DNA from: Pyxicephalus adspersus
Lineage: Eukaryota > Chordata > Amphibia > Anura > Pyxicephalidae
Reading direction: 5' to 3'
DNA length: 64,000 nt
Assembly (NCBI RefSeq): GCF_032062135.1
Contig: NC_092860.1
Coordinates: 156,745,259-156,809,258, forward strand
The position numbers and the translations under genes were made by a program. Under the pieces are notes generated by a model. It was not told the DNA's origin and searched no databases. It saw only the letters and a program-made list of their open reading frames with translations. Below, in pieces: positions 53,490 through 64,000 of the stretch (position 1 is its first letter; each line of letters starts with the position of its first letter).

Positions 53490-54100
53490 TTTTTATTGTT
53501 TATGGCCAACAACCAAATATCCCACTCCCGGTGTCCTCTTCTTCCGGTATCCCTGCCGCAGATGCTACCACAAAAGAATTCTCTGAAATCTGGGAGGAGA
53601 CTAGGGGAGCTCTTAAGTAAGGTTCTGTCCGCATGAAGAAATCTGCAGATAAGAGACGTAGAGTTTCTCCTAAGTTTCGTCCTGGCGATAAAGTCTAGCT
53701 CGCCTCAAAATACATCCGGCTCAAAATACCCTCTTACAAATTGGGTCCACGCTTCATCGGTCCGTTTGAAATTCTGGAACAAATCAATGACCTTTCCTAC
53801 AAACTTAAGCTGCCAGCCTCACTCTGGGTACCGAATTCGATCCATGTCTCCCTGCTGAAGCCCGTCATCCTGAATCGTTTTGTCAAGAGACCTGTCTCAG
53901 CTCCTATAGCAGTCAGTGATGAGAACGTATATGAGGTAAAGGCCATTCTGGGGATGAAGAAGAGTAGAGGGAGAACCCTGTTTCTGGTAGATTGGAAGGG
54001 GTTTGGCCCTGATTGGGAACCCGGAGAGAACATCAATGCGCCCCTTCTTTTGAAAAAATTCTTGTCTAGGACCAGGCCGGAGGAGAGGGGTCGTAAGGGG
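53490..54100 (+). CDS. Chromovirus integrase C-terminus and chromodomain
   Basis: A junction places FFIVYGQQPNIPLPVSSSSG (end of the integrase core) right after RT. PKFRPGDKV and LGPRFIGPFEILEQINDLSY follow, then IHVSLLKPV. The chromodomain reads YEVKAILGMKKSRGRTLFLV and DWKGFGPDWEPGENINAP, with the aromatic residues expected for binding methylated histone H3 tails, which guides insertion in this branch. A stop near 53697 interrupts the first part. Confidence 0.85.
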
Positions 54101-54104
54101 GGGC

Positions 54105-54801
54105 TGTTAGCGCTGAAGGTCATGCCGGCGCCGCTGCTCCTAATTGCAGGCACGGGCGCCGAGTCTTATCTTTCAGGTAGAGTAACCCCACTACCTGTGT
54201 TCCATGCCAGAGTTTCCTTCCTGCTGGAGACTTGCTCTGGTGTTTGAGCTGGTGTGGGTGTGTCTCTCTTAAATCTATGAGGTAACACATACACGCCCTC
54301 TGTTTTCTACAGCCTGTGGCTGGATCTCTGCAGGTATTTAAAGGCACCTCCTACTACAGGAAGTTGCCTGAGCAATCTCATGGTTTTACTCTGTGTAACT
54401 CCTAGCGCAAAGGTGTTCCTCTGTTTGCTTTACTGTGTACCGGACCTTGTTTCTTAACCTTGGACTTTGCCTGTTTGCTCCCTGACCTCGGATTACGTTT
54501 TTGGACCTTTGCCTGATTGCCGCTTGACCCTGACCTTGGATCTTGTTTCTGGACTTTGTCTGATTGCCATCACCCTCTTGGCCACGCAAGCCCCTCAGTG
54601 CTTGCACCGAGTACCCTGACCCCTCTGGTCGGCTGCCACTGACCTGGGGGTTGCTCTGGAGTGGCACCTGGCAGCTACCCTGGGGCCCAAGCCTATCCTC
54701 ACCATCAGAGGCTCTAGTGAAGACCAGGTAGCGGCTTAGTAACGCCCCTCCAGAGCATACCCAGTCAGTGGCACAGTGGGTCCACACCCGCGTGCATAAC
54801 A
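54105..54801 (+). repeat. Chromovirus 3' LTR
   Basis: 697 bp, starts TGTTAGCGCTGAAGG and ends CGTGCATAACA. Followed by GTAAC, the imperfect target duplication. Confidence 0.93.
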
Positions 54802-55099
54802 GTAACAGAGAATACTCAAAAATCAATCCAACACAGGTCAGCCCAGCAGACGCTATAACAGGCACCTCTGACTAGGAGCAGGCTAGAAAGCCCCAGCAGC
54901 CAATCACAGCATAGGATTAACAGGAACCCCTCAGCTATGCAGCCTCAGTGCAGAGGTTGCCGGGGGAAAAACCCCAGCCACAGGCATGCTGCAACCCCAG
55001 TGCTACCGTGAGCACAGCCGCCAGAGGGAATAGGCTGCGCGTGCCCTCCTGCTGTGAGGCATCACCTTGGATCCTAAGCCCAGAGAGCACCTCCTAACA
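54802..55099 (-). repeat. LTR of minus-strand chromovirus, proximal part
   Basis: On the minus strand starts TGTTAGGAGGTGCTCTCTGG. Continues after the inserted element at 50573 downward. Confidence 0.8.
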
Positions 55100-56120
55100 T
55101 TACCCCCTTCTCGAGGAGGGGCCTCCGTACCCTCCACTTGTGGGTTTTTCAGGGTTTTCATTGTGAAACTTCCTAACTATCTATTCCTCATGAACTTGGT
55201 GAGCTGGATCCCAGATCCTTTCCTCTGGACCATAACCCTTCCAATCTATCAAATACTGCAGAGAATTTTGTACCTAACGAGAATTCAAAATTTTCTCAAA
55301 CTCTTACTAACTCCATGGCTAACCCTCGTCCATGGAGGGGGGCTTCAAGGAAGGTGCCGCATTAGCTACTGGTTTTAATAATGAATCATGGAAGGAGTCG
55401 ACACTACTAACGGGGCGGGCAGGGTTACCCTATAGGTCACTCTATTAATTCTCCCAGCAATAGGATATGGGCCAATGAATTTTGGCCTGAGCTTGGTAGA
55501 GGGCTGGCAAAAGGCAATATTCCAGAAACCCAAACTAAGTCCCCTGGAGGAAATTCTGACTCCTTGGAATGATGTCAATCAGCAAATCTTTTCTGCTGCA
55601 AATTTTGTTGTACTTGAGAACAAATAGTGGTCATGTGGGTAAGCCAACAGAGGCATGTCTGAGGGGGGACTAGACAATGAAGAGAATTTTGGATTCCGCC
55701 CACCACGACATTAAAGCGGAGACATTTTAGTCGAGGAATGTACGGGGTTGTTAAAGGTAAACTCTGAAAATGGAAGATAATTCACCCATTCCTCCTGACT
55801 ACCTCAAACGAAGCTTCCCCAGGGGTTGTGTACACTTTGGAGGACTTAGCAGTCTATTTTTGAGGCAAGGATGTGAAGAAAACAGGTCACCTAATTTTTC
55901 GGGGACCTGGTTAAATGACAATAAAAAAAAGATATGAACCAGTCGATGCTTCAAAACCTGCCTGGGTAAGTATGGTAGTTTGCCAGGAGGACCAGGTAAA
56001 AAGGTTATAAGGTAATGAATTGCAGAGGTGATGATTATCTGCAGAGATTTCAGTTCCTGGTGGTTGACAAGGATTTGGCACCAGGGGGTTCAGGAAGAAC
56101 TGATCAAGTTTCCATCAAAC
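55100..56120 (-). mobile_element. Minus-strand chromovirus body, decayed (integrase end, chromodomain)
   Basis: Coming from the right, scattered frames give a decayed integrase core (56120-55600), then KLRPKFIGPYPIAGRINRVT (about 55490-55430) and YRVTLPAPLVVSTPSMIHYS-like text, the GPF...Y.L.LP..... HVSLLKP block of integrases. The chromodomain follows at about 55265-55185 ([18 protein letters not shown]), and the LTR starts at 55099. Everything 5' of the integrase core is absent or beyond recognition. It is a related but different chromovirus from the inserted one and clearly older. Confidence 0.82.
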
Positions 56121-56162
56121 CGGGAATGTTGAATAAAAAAGCACAGCCGTGTGTGCTGGCAG

Positions 56163-56440
56163 AAGTCATTCTCTAGCATTCCACCATCGCTCGAAAAAAG
56201 GCATGGAGACATTTCAACCAACTTTGCTATACATATGACTGGGACTCATGTGAGTGCACCAGTCATCTTTGTACAGCGCTGGGCTATATGTCAGAGTTAT
56301 ATTTGGATGTATGTATGTGTGTATGTCATCACTAGGAAACGCATGGTAACATTTCAACCAAACTTGCTATGTCCCACCATTACTCGGAAACGCATCAGGA
56401 CATTCAAACCAAACTTGCTAGACACATGACACTGCTGATC
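56163..56440 (+). repeat. Three-unit repeat (GGAAACGCAT...AACTTGCTA)
   Basis: ACATTTCAACCAAACTTGCTA-type text preceded by an ACGCAT or GGCATGG box occurs at about 56194, 56337 and 56386. TGTATGTATGTGTGTATGTC lies before the second unit. Likely part of a larger dispersed element; class not known to me. Confidence 0.55.
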
Positions 56441-56462
56441 TTTGTACAGTGCTGTGGTATAT

Positions 56463-56672
56463 GTCAGAGATATTTAAATGTGTAATAATAGTGTGTGACT
56501 GTGGGGGGACATTAGAGTGTCAGCTCCTCTGTACAGAGACTGATAGGACTAGCTCAGTGTTCTCTGTACAGCACTGCAGTATATGTCAGAGCTATATAAA
56601 TGTATATTAATAGTGTGTGACTGTGGGGGGACATTAGAGTGTCAGCTCCTCTGTACAGGGACTGATAGGACT
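56463..56672 (+). repeat. 122-bp tandem repeat at a gap edge
   Basis: The text AATAGTGTGTGACTGTGGGG starts near 56487 and again 122 bp later, followed in both by ACATTAGAGTGTCAGCTCC. The second copy ends in the gap, so the array may go on in it. Confidence 0.9.
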
Positions 56673-57529
56673 NNNNNNNNNNNNNNNNNNNNNNNNNNNN
56701 NNNNNNNNNNNNNNNNNNNNNNNNNNNNNNNNNNNNNNNNNNNNNNNNNNNNNNNNNNNNNNNNNNNNNNNNNNNNNNNNNNNNNNNNNNNNNNNNNNNN
56801 NNNNNNNNNNNNNNNNNNNNNNNNNNNNNNNNNNNNNNNNNNNNNNNNNNNNNNNNNNNNNNNNNNNNNNNNNNNNNNNNNNNNNNNNNNNNNNNNNNNN
56901 NNNNNNNNNNNNNNNNNNNNNNNNNNNNNNNNNNNNNNNNNNNNNNNNNNNNNNNNNNNNNNNNNNNNNNNNNNNNNNNNNNNNNNNNNNNNNNNNNNNN
57001 NNNNNNNNNNNNNNNNNNNNNNNNNNNNNNNNNNNNNNNNNNNNNNNNNNNNNNNNNNNNNNNNNNNNNNNNNNNNNNNNNNNNNNNNNNNNNNNNNNNN
57101 NNNNNNNNNNNNNNNNNNNNNNNNNNNNNNNNNNNNNNNNNNNNNNNNNNNNNNNNNNNNNNNNNNNNNNNNNNNNNNNNNNNNNNNNNNNNNNNNNNNN
57201 NNNNNNNNNNNNNNNNNNNNNNNNNNNNNNNNNNNNNNNNNNNNNNNNNNNNNNNNNNNNNNNNNNNNNNNNNNNNNNNNNNNNNNNNNNNNNNNNNNNN
57301 NNNNNNNNNNNNNNNNNNNNNNNNNNNNNNNNNNNNNNNNNNNNNNNNNNNNNNNNNNNNNNNNNNNNNNNNNNNNNNNNNNNNNNNNNNNNNNNNNNNN
57401 NNNNNNNNNNNNNNNNNNNNNNNNNNNNNNNNNNNNNNNNNNNNNNNNNNNNNNNNNNNNNNNNNNNNNNNNNNNNNNNNNNNNNNNNNNNNNNNNNNNN
57501 NNNNNNNNNNNNNNNNNNNNNNNNNNNNN
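56673..57529. other. Assembly gap (N)
   Basis: 857 undetermined bases next to a tandem repeat. Confidence 1.
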
Positions 57530-58092
57530 AGGAATCACTGGCTGTCCCTACACTGCTCACCCCTGGTGGGCAGAGATTGTGGGGGCCATGACCTGGTGAT
57601 TGCCCCGCAGAAAAGCAGTCTGGTGGCCATCCCTTACAGGGTGCTCTGGTGAAGACTCTGTAATCCCGCACCAACTACCATGGGGTGTAGCCCTAACATC
57701 ACTGTAACATTGTTTAGTATATCTCATTGGGCATGTCCCAGGTAGAGGTCAGGATGACATATTACAGCCATGTAGAACTACATATGATCATTTTAATTAA
57801 ATGAATATGGCCCCTTTCAGATAGAATTTTACTAGATTAGTAAGTAGGAGAAATAATGTTATAGGGAAAAAATTCTACTTGATTCTGTTTGAATTCAGCC
57901 AGACAGTAACTGTAAATATATATATATAGGTATAAGGACCTAACATTGGCTGCAATTATATAAATATCATTATTACTGTATTTTTTATTTTATGTAGTAG
58001 TAATAGCAATATTGTTATATGAGATGTATAAACTAACATGAGCAGTGCATTAAACTTTTTTTAAAGTTTTTTGATTGGATGAAAGTTTCTCA
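57530..58092. other. No gene recognised
   Basis: AT-rich, with a short TATATATATA run at about 57920. Nothing recognised. Confidence 0.4.
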
Positions 58093-58548
58093 GATCTCCC
58101 TCATAGAATCTGAAATTACAATTCAGCACCTGCTCACTGTAACAAGTTTGGAGATAAATTTGTATTTGGAATGTATTGCATGTTATTGTATTCAGAGGTC
58201 GGACTGGTTACTAGTCATGTACATAATAATAGTCACATGGCTACTCTTTAAATAAAATGTGTACAGTGAAAGATTTGATCTTCCAACAAATATTTCTGCC
58301 GTCTCCCTCAGGAAACAAAAGCTAATTTTTCTATTCACAACACGTGATGACAAACTATTAGAAAATATTATTTAAATATATATAATTAAATATATAAATA
58401 TATTTTATAGTTTGTGGTGTGTACAGCATAACAAAGCTGGTGACATCACTTCTCAAACACCTGAGCTCCTCCGGTCTCTGCTGAGATGTAAAAGTATAAT
58501 ACATAATTACAGTGGTGGAACGGCTAACTAGAACAAATACAATATTCC
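58093..58548. repeat. Dispersed duplicate, copy 2 (partner at 2.3 kb)
   Basis: Matches 2275-2699; carries an extra AT-rich stretch (about 58372-58405). Runs into the gap at 58549, so its full length is unknown. Confidence 0.85.
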
Positions 58549-59262
58549 NNNNNNNNNNNNNNNNNNNNNNNNNNNNNNNNNNNNNNNNNNNNNNNNNNNN
58601 NNNNNNNNNNNNNNNNNNNNNNNNNNNNNNNNNNNNNNNNNNNNNNNNNNNNNNNNNNNNNNNNNNNNNNNNNNNNNNNNNNNNNNNNNNNNNNNNNNNN
58701 NNNNNNNNNNNNNNNNNNNNNNNNNNNNNNNNNNNNNNNNNNNNNNNNNNNNNNNNNNNNNNNNNNNNNNNNNNNNNNNNNNNNNNNNNNNNNNNNNNNN
58801 NNNNNNNNNNNNNNNNNNNNNNNNNNNNNNNNNNNNNNNNNNNNNNNNNNNNNNNNNNNNNNNNNNNNNNNNNNNNNNNNNNNNNNNNNNNNNNNNNNNN
58901 NNNNNNNNNNNNNNNNNNNNNNNNNNNNNNNNNNNNNNNNNNNNNNNNNNNNNNNNNNNNNNNNNNNNNNNNNNNNNNNNNNNNNNNNNNNNNNNNNNNN
59001 NNNNNNNNNNNNNNNNNNNNNNNNNNNNNNNNNNNNNNNNNNNNNNNNNNNNNNNNNNNNNNNNNNNNNNNNNNNNNNNNNNNNNNNNNNNNNNNNNNNN
59101 NNNNNNNNNNNNNNNNNNNNNNNNNNNNNNNNNNNNNNNNNNNNNNNNNNNNNNNNNNNNNNNNNNNNNNNNNNNNNNNNNNNNNNNNNNNNNNNNNNNN
59201 NNNNNNNNNNNNNNNNNNNNNNNNNNNNNNNNNNNNNNNNNNNNNNNNNNNNNNNNNNNNNN
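58549..59262. other. Assembly gap (N)
   Basis: 714 undetermined bases. Confidence 1.
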
Positions 59263-59869
59263 TATGCCGGTCTTTTTATGACAAATTATTGTCTGTCTAA
59301 TATCCCTAAATTATATACAATATTTAATATAGGGTTCCTGGTCTATATGGAAATATCCAGCTCAGTAAAGTATCCTGTGGGAACTGACACTATAATACAC
59401 TCTATAGGTCTCACCATTTGGTTGCTGCTTCCTGTTTATTGGCCCTTCTGTGCTCCTTTTCTGTGTGAACCTGCTTTGGCGCTTGGAAAGTGATACTAGA
59501 ATTTGATTTTGTGCTGTATCATTATATTTACTAGTGAGTATTAAAGTATATTAAAGACAATTAATTTTCATGTTATATTTGAAATGAAATGTTTTAAGAG
59601 TTTTATATATGCAGGTTAAGTCACGTTTCTCTGCACATATCAGTTTGGTCTATATTTAGGATGTGGCATGTGGGAATTTATTGCAATATATTGAATGTTC
59701 ACCAACAGTGGACCCTTTATTTATATATATAGGAAGATAACTTTATTTAGTGCGTATACATTTGATGAAATTGTTAAATCGGTATTTATTTAAATGTGAA
59801 CATCTAAGAATGGAATACACAATGCATTAGATTGTATAGTGAAATTCTAATTTTACCTATTCGTTTTCA
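59263..59869. other. No gene recognised
   Basis: AT-rich sequence following the gap. No exon or repeat recognised. Confidence 0.4.
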
Positions 59870-60545
59870 ATTTGTTAAAGAATTCTGCTAATAAATTCCC
59901 AGAGCCCTGTCAGAGGATAAGGACATCGTCCATGCACCTCGGCGAAAATAGGATATGGCTAAAGTACATCGACAATGCCCCATCCTCGAAGTGCTCCCTC
60001 TCCGAACCCCCCAGATACAGGTTGGCATATGTGGGGGCACAACAGACCCCCATTGCTACCCTCTGTATCTAAAGGTAGGTCTTGTCTGCAAATGTAAAAA
60101 CATTGCTTGTTAGAATGTATTCTAAAGATAATAGAATGAAATCATTCTGTTTCCAATTATGTTGTTTAGTTGTGGCTAGAAATTCATTTATGGCCAATAG
60201 CCCTTTGTTGTGGGGTATACTCAAGTACAAAGCCTCGATATCTATTTCCACTAATAAATTATCCTCTGGTACTACTAAACCCTCAAGTGCACTGAAAAGG
60301 TCAGGAGTCACCTTTAAATAAGAGGTTAACTGTTCACAAATGGTGGCAAATAGTCATCAACCAATTGACTAGCCTCAGACTAAATAGTGCCTATTCCAGA
60401 AACAATGGGACGGCGGGGGGGATCCGTCACTTTCTTATGAACTTTGGGGAAAGGAGGTGAGTATTCTAGTCCCCTGATATGGGCAGTGAATACAAATAGC
60501 TTAGCGGTTTGTTTCCATCTGAAATCAAGTAAGTCCTTGGCACAT
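59870..60545 (-). mobile_element. Penelope-like element RT fragment
   Basis: On the minus strand, with frame changes: PPFPKVHKKVTDPP, a PIVSG-like block, then an open 80-codon part (60311-60069) with LLVEIDIEALYLSIPHNKGL and FILLSLEYILTSNVFTFADK, then RVAMGVCCAPTYANLYLG and CMDDVLIL. The DIEALYxSIPH box, the MGxxxAPxYANLYLG box and the DDVL catalytic site in this order identify a Penelope-like reverse transcriptase. No GIY-YIG endonuclease is seen here. Stops and frameshifts show it is dead. Confidence 0.85.
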
Positions 60546-62043
60546 TACTGGTTGGTTCATTACCAACTTCTAAACTAATGGTTGTTTTTTGCACCTTTTA
60601 GTTGAAAGTTTGAATTACGTACTGCAAGTGGAAGTGATTTGGGCCGTGGATACAATGCTTTGGCATTTATTCATCTGAATGAATTGAGTCCTTGGTCAGA
60701 CATTAAATCTTGGTTGGTTTGGCATTTGTACTTGGTATTAATTATTTTTTGTACTTTGAAGCTTTTAAAATAATTTTGATAACAGCTCTGAAATAGGAGT
60801 AAATTGTCCTCCTTCCAATAGGATGAGTGGAGTATTGGTTTAATATTTTATCTTTATATCTTTCAGGTGTGTATTTAATTCTAGCTGCACAATATAAAGT
60901 TTGGAAACATTGGTTGTTGTTTTTTTTTATTCCTGGAGGACTAAAGAGATGTGAACTATATAGGGATAATAGTATACTATCATTTTACAGATATATTTGG
61001 AATAAATATCTATTATTAAGGATTCATAAGAAATGGAAATAAGGCATGGTTGCCAATACTCACACTATACATTCATAATGTTATATGTATTTCTTAACCA
61101 TATAAGTCTGACAGTGTGTCGACCTTTATATATATTCTTTGAGATCAGAATATCAGGAATTAATAAGGAATATATGATAGTAGAAATGCCAAAGAATGAA
61201 TTAAAAAAAACGCTGGAACTGGGGTACTCCAGGGCCAATATAAGAAAATGTTGGAGAATTAATGAGGAAAAGAACTAAAATAAAATTACCTTTTTGATTA
61301 GACAATCAAAGTAATATATGAAAATTAAGATTAATTAGGATATATGAAGGGAACCAGTAGTGGATAATAAGCAGAAATTAAAGTTTTTTTTTTTTCTAAA
61401 AAATGTATATACTCTGTCCTCTTTCCTACTACAAATTATTATGATTCTTAACATTGAGGTGACGATCCTTCTTGTTCCCTATCCCTGCCGTGTTCATTTA
61501 AACATTCTATGCAAAAAGAATTTACAGGCGGCCAGTATAACTCTTTATTGATGTAAGTTTATTGTTTTCCCTCTACTGCGATGTCCAGCTGGAAATTGAA
61601 ATGATGTATAAATATAACAATGCCACTCAAAAATAGATGAATAATATTTACTTTGTTAACTGTACTAAAAATGACTGTTATTGAATTATGAATATAATTA
61701 TTATTGAAGATCTCCTCTTCGTGACGAAGCAGACCTAGCCTCCGCGAAAGGCGTAGAAGTCTTGGAATACCTCAGTAAGAGAGTTTTTCCACAAGGAGAT
61801 CTATAAGAGTGTTTTAATTTGGATAAGCTCTTGATTTTATTGTACTATAGATTTTAATGTAAGATATTTAAATTGTTTTTTTTTTATTTTGGTGTGAAAT
61901 TACCTGTATATATTTGACCTTTGAAGTCCCTAAAGTTGGATTATCCTAAGGGTAACCTGCTTGTTCTTTGGATTTATGATATATTGGGACGTGGTCTGGG
62001 ATGATTAAGTCCTGGTGGGTAAAAATTGGTATTAAAAGTTGAT
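60546..62043. other. No gene recognised
   Basis: AT-rich with short chance frames. At 61720-61775 GTGACGAAGC and GCGAAAGGCG recall the stem motif at 1.2 kb in the plus sense; this may be another decayed repeat end. Confidence 0.4.
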
Positions 62044-62310
62044 TACGCTCTTGCTTTTGCAGCCCAGGGTCCCAGGTTCAAATCTCAACGAGGAAACTAG
62101 TTCCCCATGTTTGCATGCGTTTCCTTTCACATCCCAAAAAAATACACTTTGGTTATTGGCTTCCTCTAAATTGGCCTTATTTAGACTGTGTTAGTCACAT
62201 ATGACTATGGTAAGGACAGTAGATTGTGGTCCCTTTTGTAGGACACTTCGTGAGATAACTATGGACTTTGTAAAGTGTTGCATATATCAGTGGTTAACAA
62301 ATACAGTTAA
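62044..62310 (+). mobile_element. tRNA-derived SINE, copy 2
   Basis: Contains CCCAGGTTCAAATCTCAACG (B-box), CACATCCCAAAAAAATACAC, AAATTGGCC and GACTATGGTAAGGACAGTAG, matching the copy at 5.5-5.9 kb in the opposite orientation. The A-box half is degraded. Confidence 0.75.
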
Positions 62311-64000
62311 TAATACTAGAAAAAAACAAAACCAGAAAATGGAAAAACATCTTTATGATATTTCTTTATCTTTTTATGTTTATTAATACTTACCTTTACT
62401 GGACTCCGTGATGTCTAAATAGGGTCCTACAAGCATTCATTGCAGCATTGGCTGCTTCACATTCCACATAGTGCACATAGTGTCCTGACCTAAGTAGAGC
62501 TCCCGTTATTGTGTTCAGCTATGAACTACTGTTTACATTTGTTCAGCCAATCACACAAGAGAACAGCCGGGGACATATGTTACAGTAGGAGATCTGCTCA
62601 AGTAGCTGGAACTTGGGTCAATTCTGCAGTAAAAAGCAATGTTGTCATAGAAATAGTGAATACCCTTTTTTTACTATTTTAATTTCTTCCCAAGTCCTCT
62701 ATATCTCTTGTAAGAATTACAAGAAAATGTGACCTTGGAAATTTTGTATAATATTTTTTTAGTTTATTTTTTCCTTCATTACCCAGAAGGAATAAATGTG
62801 GCATAGAAAATATACACCACTTTATACTTCTTTTATTCTTGGAGTGTACCTCAGAAATTCAAATGTCTAAGGTCGAATTCAGGCCAAAGAAAAAATAGGT
62901 TATAATTACCTTCAAACATCACCAGTTATCAATTTACGCCATACTTCCCCCTACTCTTAGTTGTTTCTTCCTATTTTTAGACGTACCGTTAGTAGCAGCA
63001 GTTATGCGTTGTTTAATATTTATACAGTAGATGTAACTATTAATATAGGTGATTTCTTGGAATAGGTTGTTACAATGCATTTATACCATGCACCCTCCTC
63101 ATTTGAGTCAGTTAACGTTCAGCTAAACATTTTATGCAGATATATTCAAAGCACCATCCGGCAAGGGACCATCTGGGGACAAATGTTCAGCAAATCCAGG
63201 AAAGAAGCAGCCTCTGCCCCCTGCTGGATTGGCTGAATATAACTGAGAGGTGAAGCATATGGCTATAAAAAGTTGAAGTGGCCATATCTAAAAAAAATTG
63301 ATTTTAAATCAAAAATTCTGATGCAAATTTAGATTTTTTTTCCAGTCTGACAGGAATGATTTTGACCGGGTATTCTGTTGCCCTGATCACCTCTTGTCAG
63401 AACCTAACAAGAAGGTGTCAGAAAGTTAGCCCAATCTCAGCCTACATCTTACAGATGATTCTGACTCTGATGGGTCCATTTGTGGATTGCCAGATACCTG
63501 AGTGCAGTTTAATAGAAGATAAAATTTGAGGAAGTTTCTGTAAACTCAGATATGTTCTGGTATGTTCACCATACTATTCATTTATCAGTTATGGGAATGT
63601 ACAGCAGGCAGAAATGAGTTCTTTAATTCCTCCTGATATTAAAAGAAAAGTCTCCACTGATAAATATGCTGCATATGATTTATTCTTGCATTTGTTCACT
63701 ATAAAGTGTACATTGGATATTTACTGTCAATCAGTCACATTGACCTTTATAAATATCTATTCGTTGTTAATTAAAGTAGAATATTTTATTATAAATTTGG
63801 TATTTCAAACAATTAGGATGTTTGCCAGCAGTAGTCCAAGGACTGTAGCCATACTGAAGCTTGCTGCTGAGCCTGTAAATAGAAAATAAATGATAAGGCG
63901 ATGTTCCATGAAATATCTGCAGATAAGTGAGACATTGTCGTTACAGTACCTATAACAGGGAACAATGAAAGCTTTCTATATAATTATAATGTTTATACAT
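62311..64000. other. No gene recognised
   Basis: No coding exon or repeat that I can name. A 91-codon frame at 63614-63889 has no recognisable motif and AT-rich codons, and is probably chance. Confidence 0.4.

Larger units (their letters stand above)
50574..54801 (+). mobile_element. Chromovirus (Ty3/gypsy) with both LTRs, internally deleted
   Basis: LTR retrotransposon of the chromodomain-bearing gypsy branch. 5' LTR 50574-51238, 3' LTR 54105-54801, both TGTTAG...GCATAACA. Inside, in order: gag, CCHC knuckle, protease, RT to just after the YLDD motif, a deletion junction near 53440-53490, integrase C-terminal end and a chromodomain. RNase H and the integrase core are missing, and several stops interrupt pol, so it could not move by itself. 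It is inserted in the LTR of an opposite-strand chromovirus. Confidence 0.92.

Noticed and set aside
63614..63889. 91-codon frame near the window end
   Set aside because: No domain, AT-rich codons and no splice or promoter context.

Overview
The window looks like nuclear DNA of an anuran amphibian, most likely a neobatrachian (ranoid-type) frog. Three things suggest this: multi-exon genes with GT-AG introns, type-2 vomeronasal receptor (V2R, class C GPCR) genes, and dense frog-style transposon debris. The debris includes foldback MITEs, TTAA-flanked MITEs, chromovirus Ty3/gypsy elements, a Penelope-like element and a tRNA-derived SINE. No prokaryotic operon, CRISPR array or origin is present. 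Five N gaps interrupt the assembly.

Region by region. 1-14.5 kb: repeats, one decayed V2R exon-2 relic (6.3 kb), and a decayed Ty3/gypsy element with gag and RT pieces (12.5-14.5 kb). 14.7-24.3 kb, minus strand: V2R-A, an apparently intact six-exon receptor of 863 codons; its third intron holds a broken repeat-encoded gene. 24.4-29.7 kb: tandem repeat, MITEs and a dispersed repeat. 29.8-34.3 kb, plus: a Ty3/gypsy element that splits a dispersed repeat in two and is itself split by a foldback transposon. 35.1-38.7 kb, minus: an endogenous retrovirus with a perfect 5-bp target duplication and large internal deletions, 147 bp downstream of the next receptor. 38.9-49.5 kb, minus: V2R-B, a second six-exon receptor whose only visible defect is one in-frame stop in extracellular loop 2. 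50.2-56.1 kb: a minus-strand chromovirus whose LTR is interrupted by a nearly complete plus-strand chromovirus. 56.2-64 kb: tandem repeat, two large gaps, a second copy of a repeat from 2.3 kb, a Penelope-like RT fragment and a SINE.

The two receptors lie head to tail with the same exon plan (exon 2 is 292 nt and exon 5 is 124 nt in both; all intron phases match), so they are tandem paralogues of a chemosensory cluster. The receptor family is expressed in vomeronasal sensory neurons in other vertebrates; each gene has a TATA-like box just upstream of its first exon. I found no previously undescribed system. The points most worth a second look are the single-stop V2R-B, the nested insertions with readable target sites, and the unclassified repeat-encoded protein in V2R-A intron 3.
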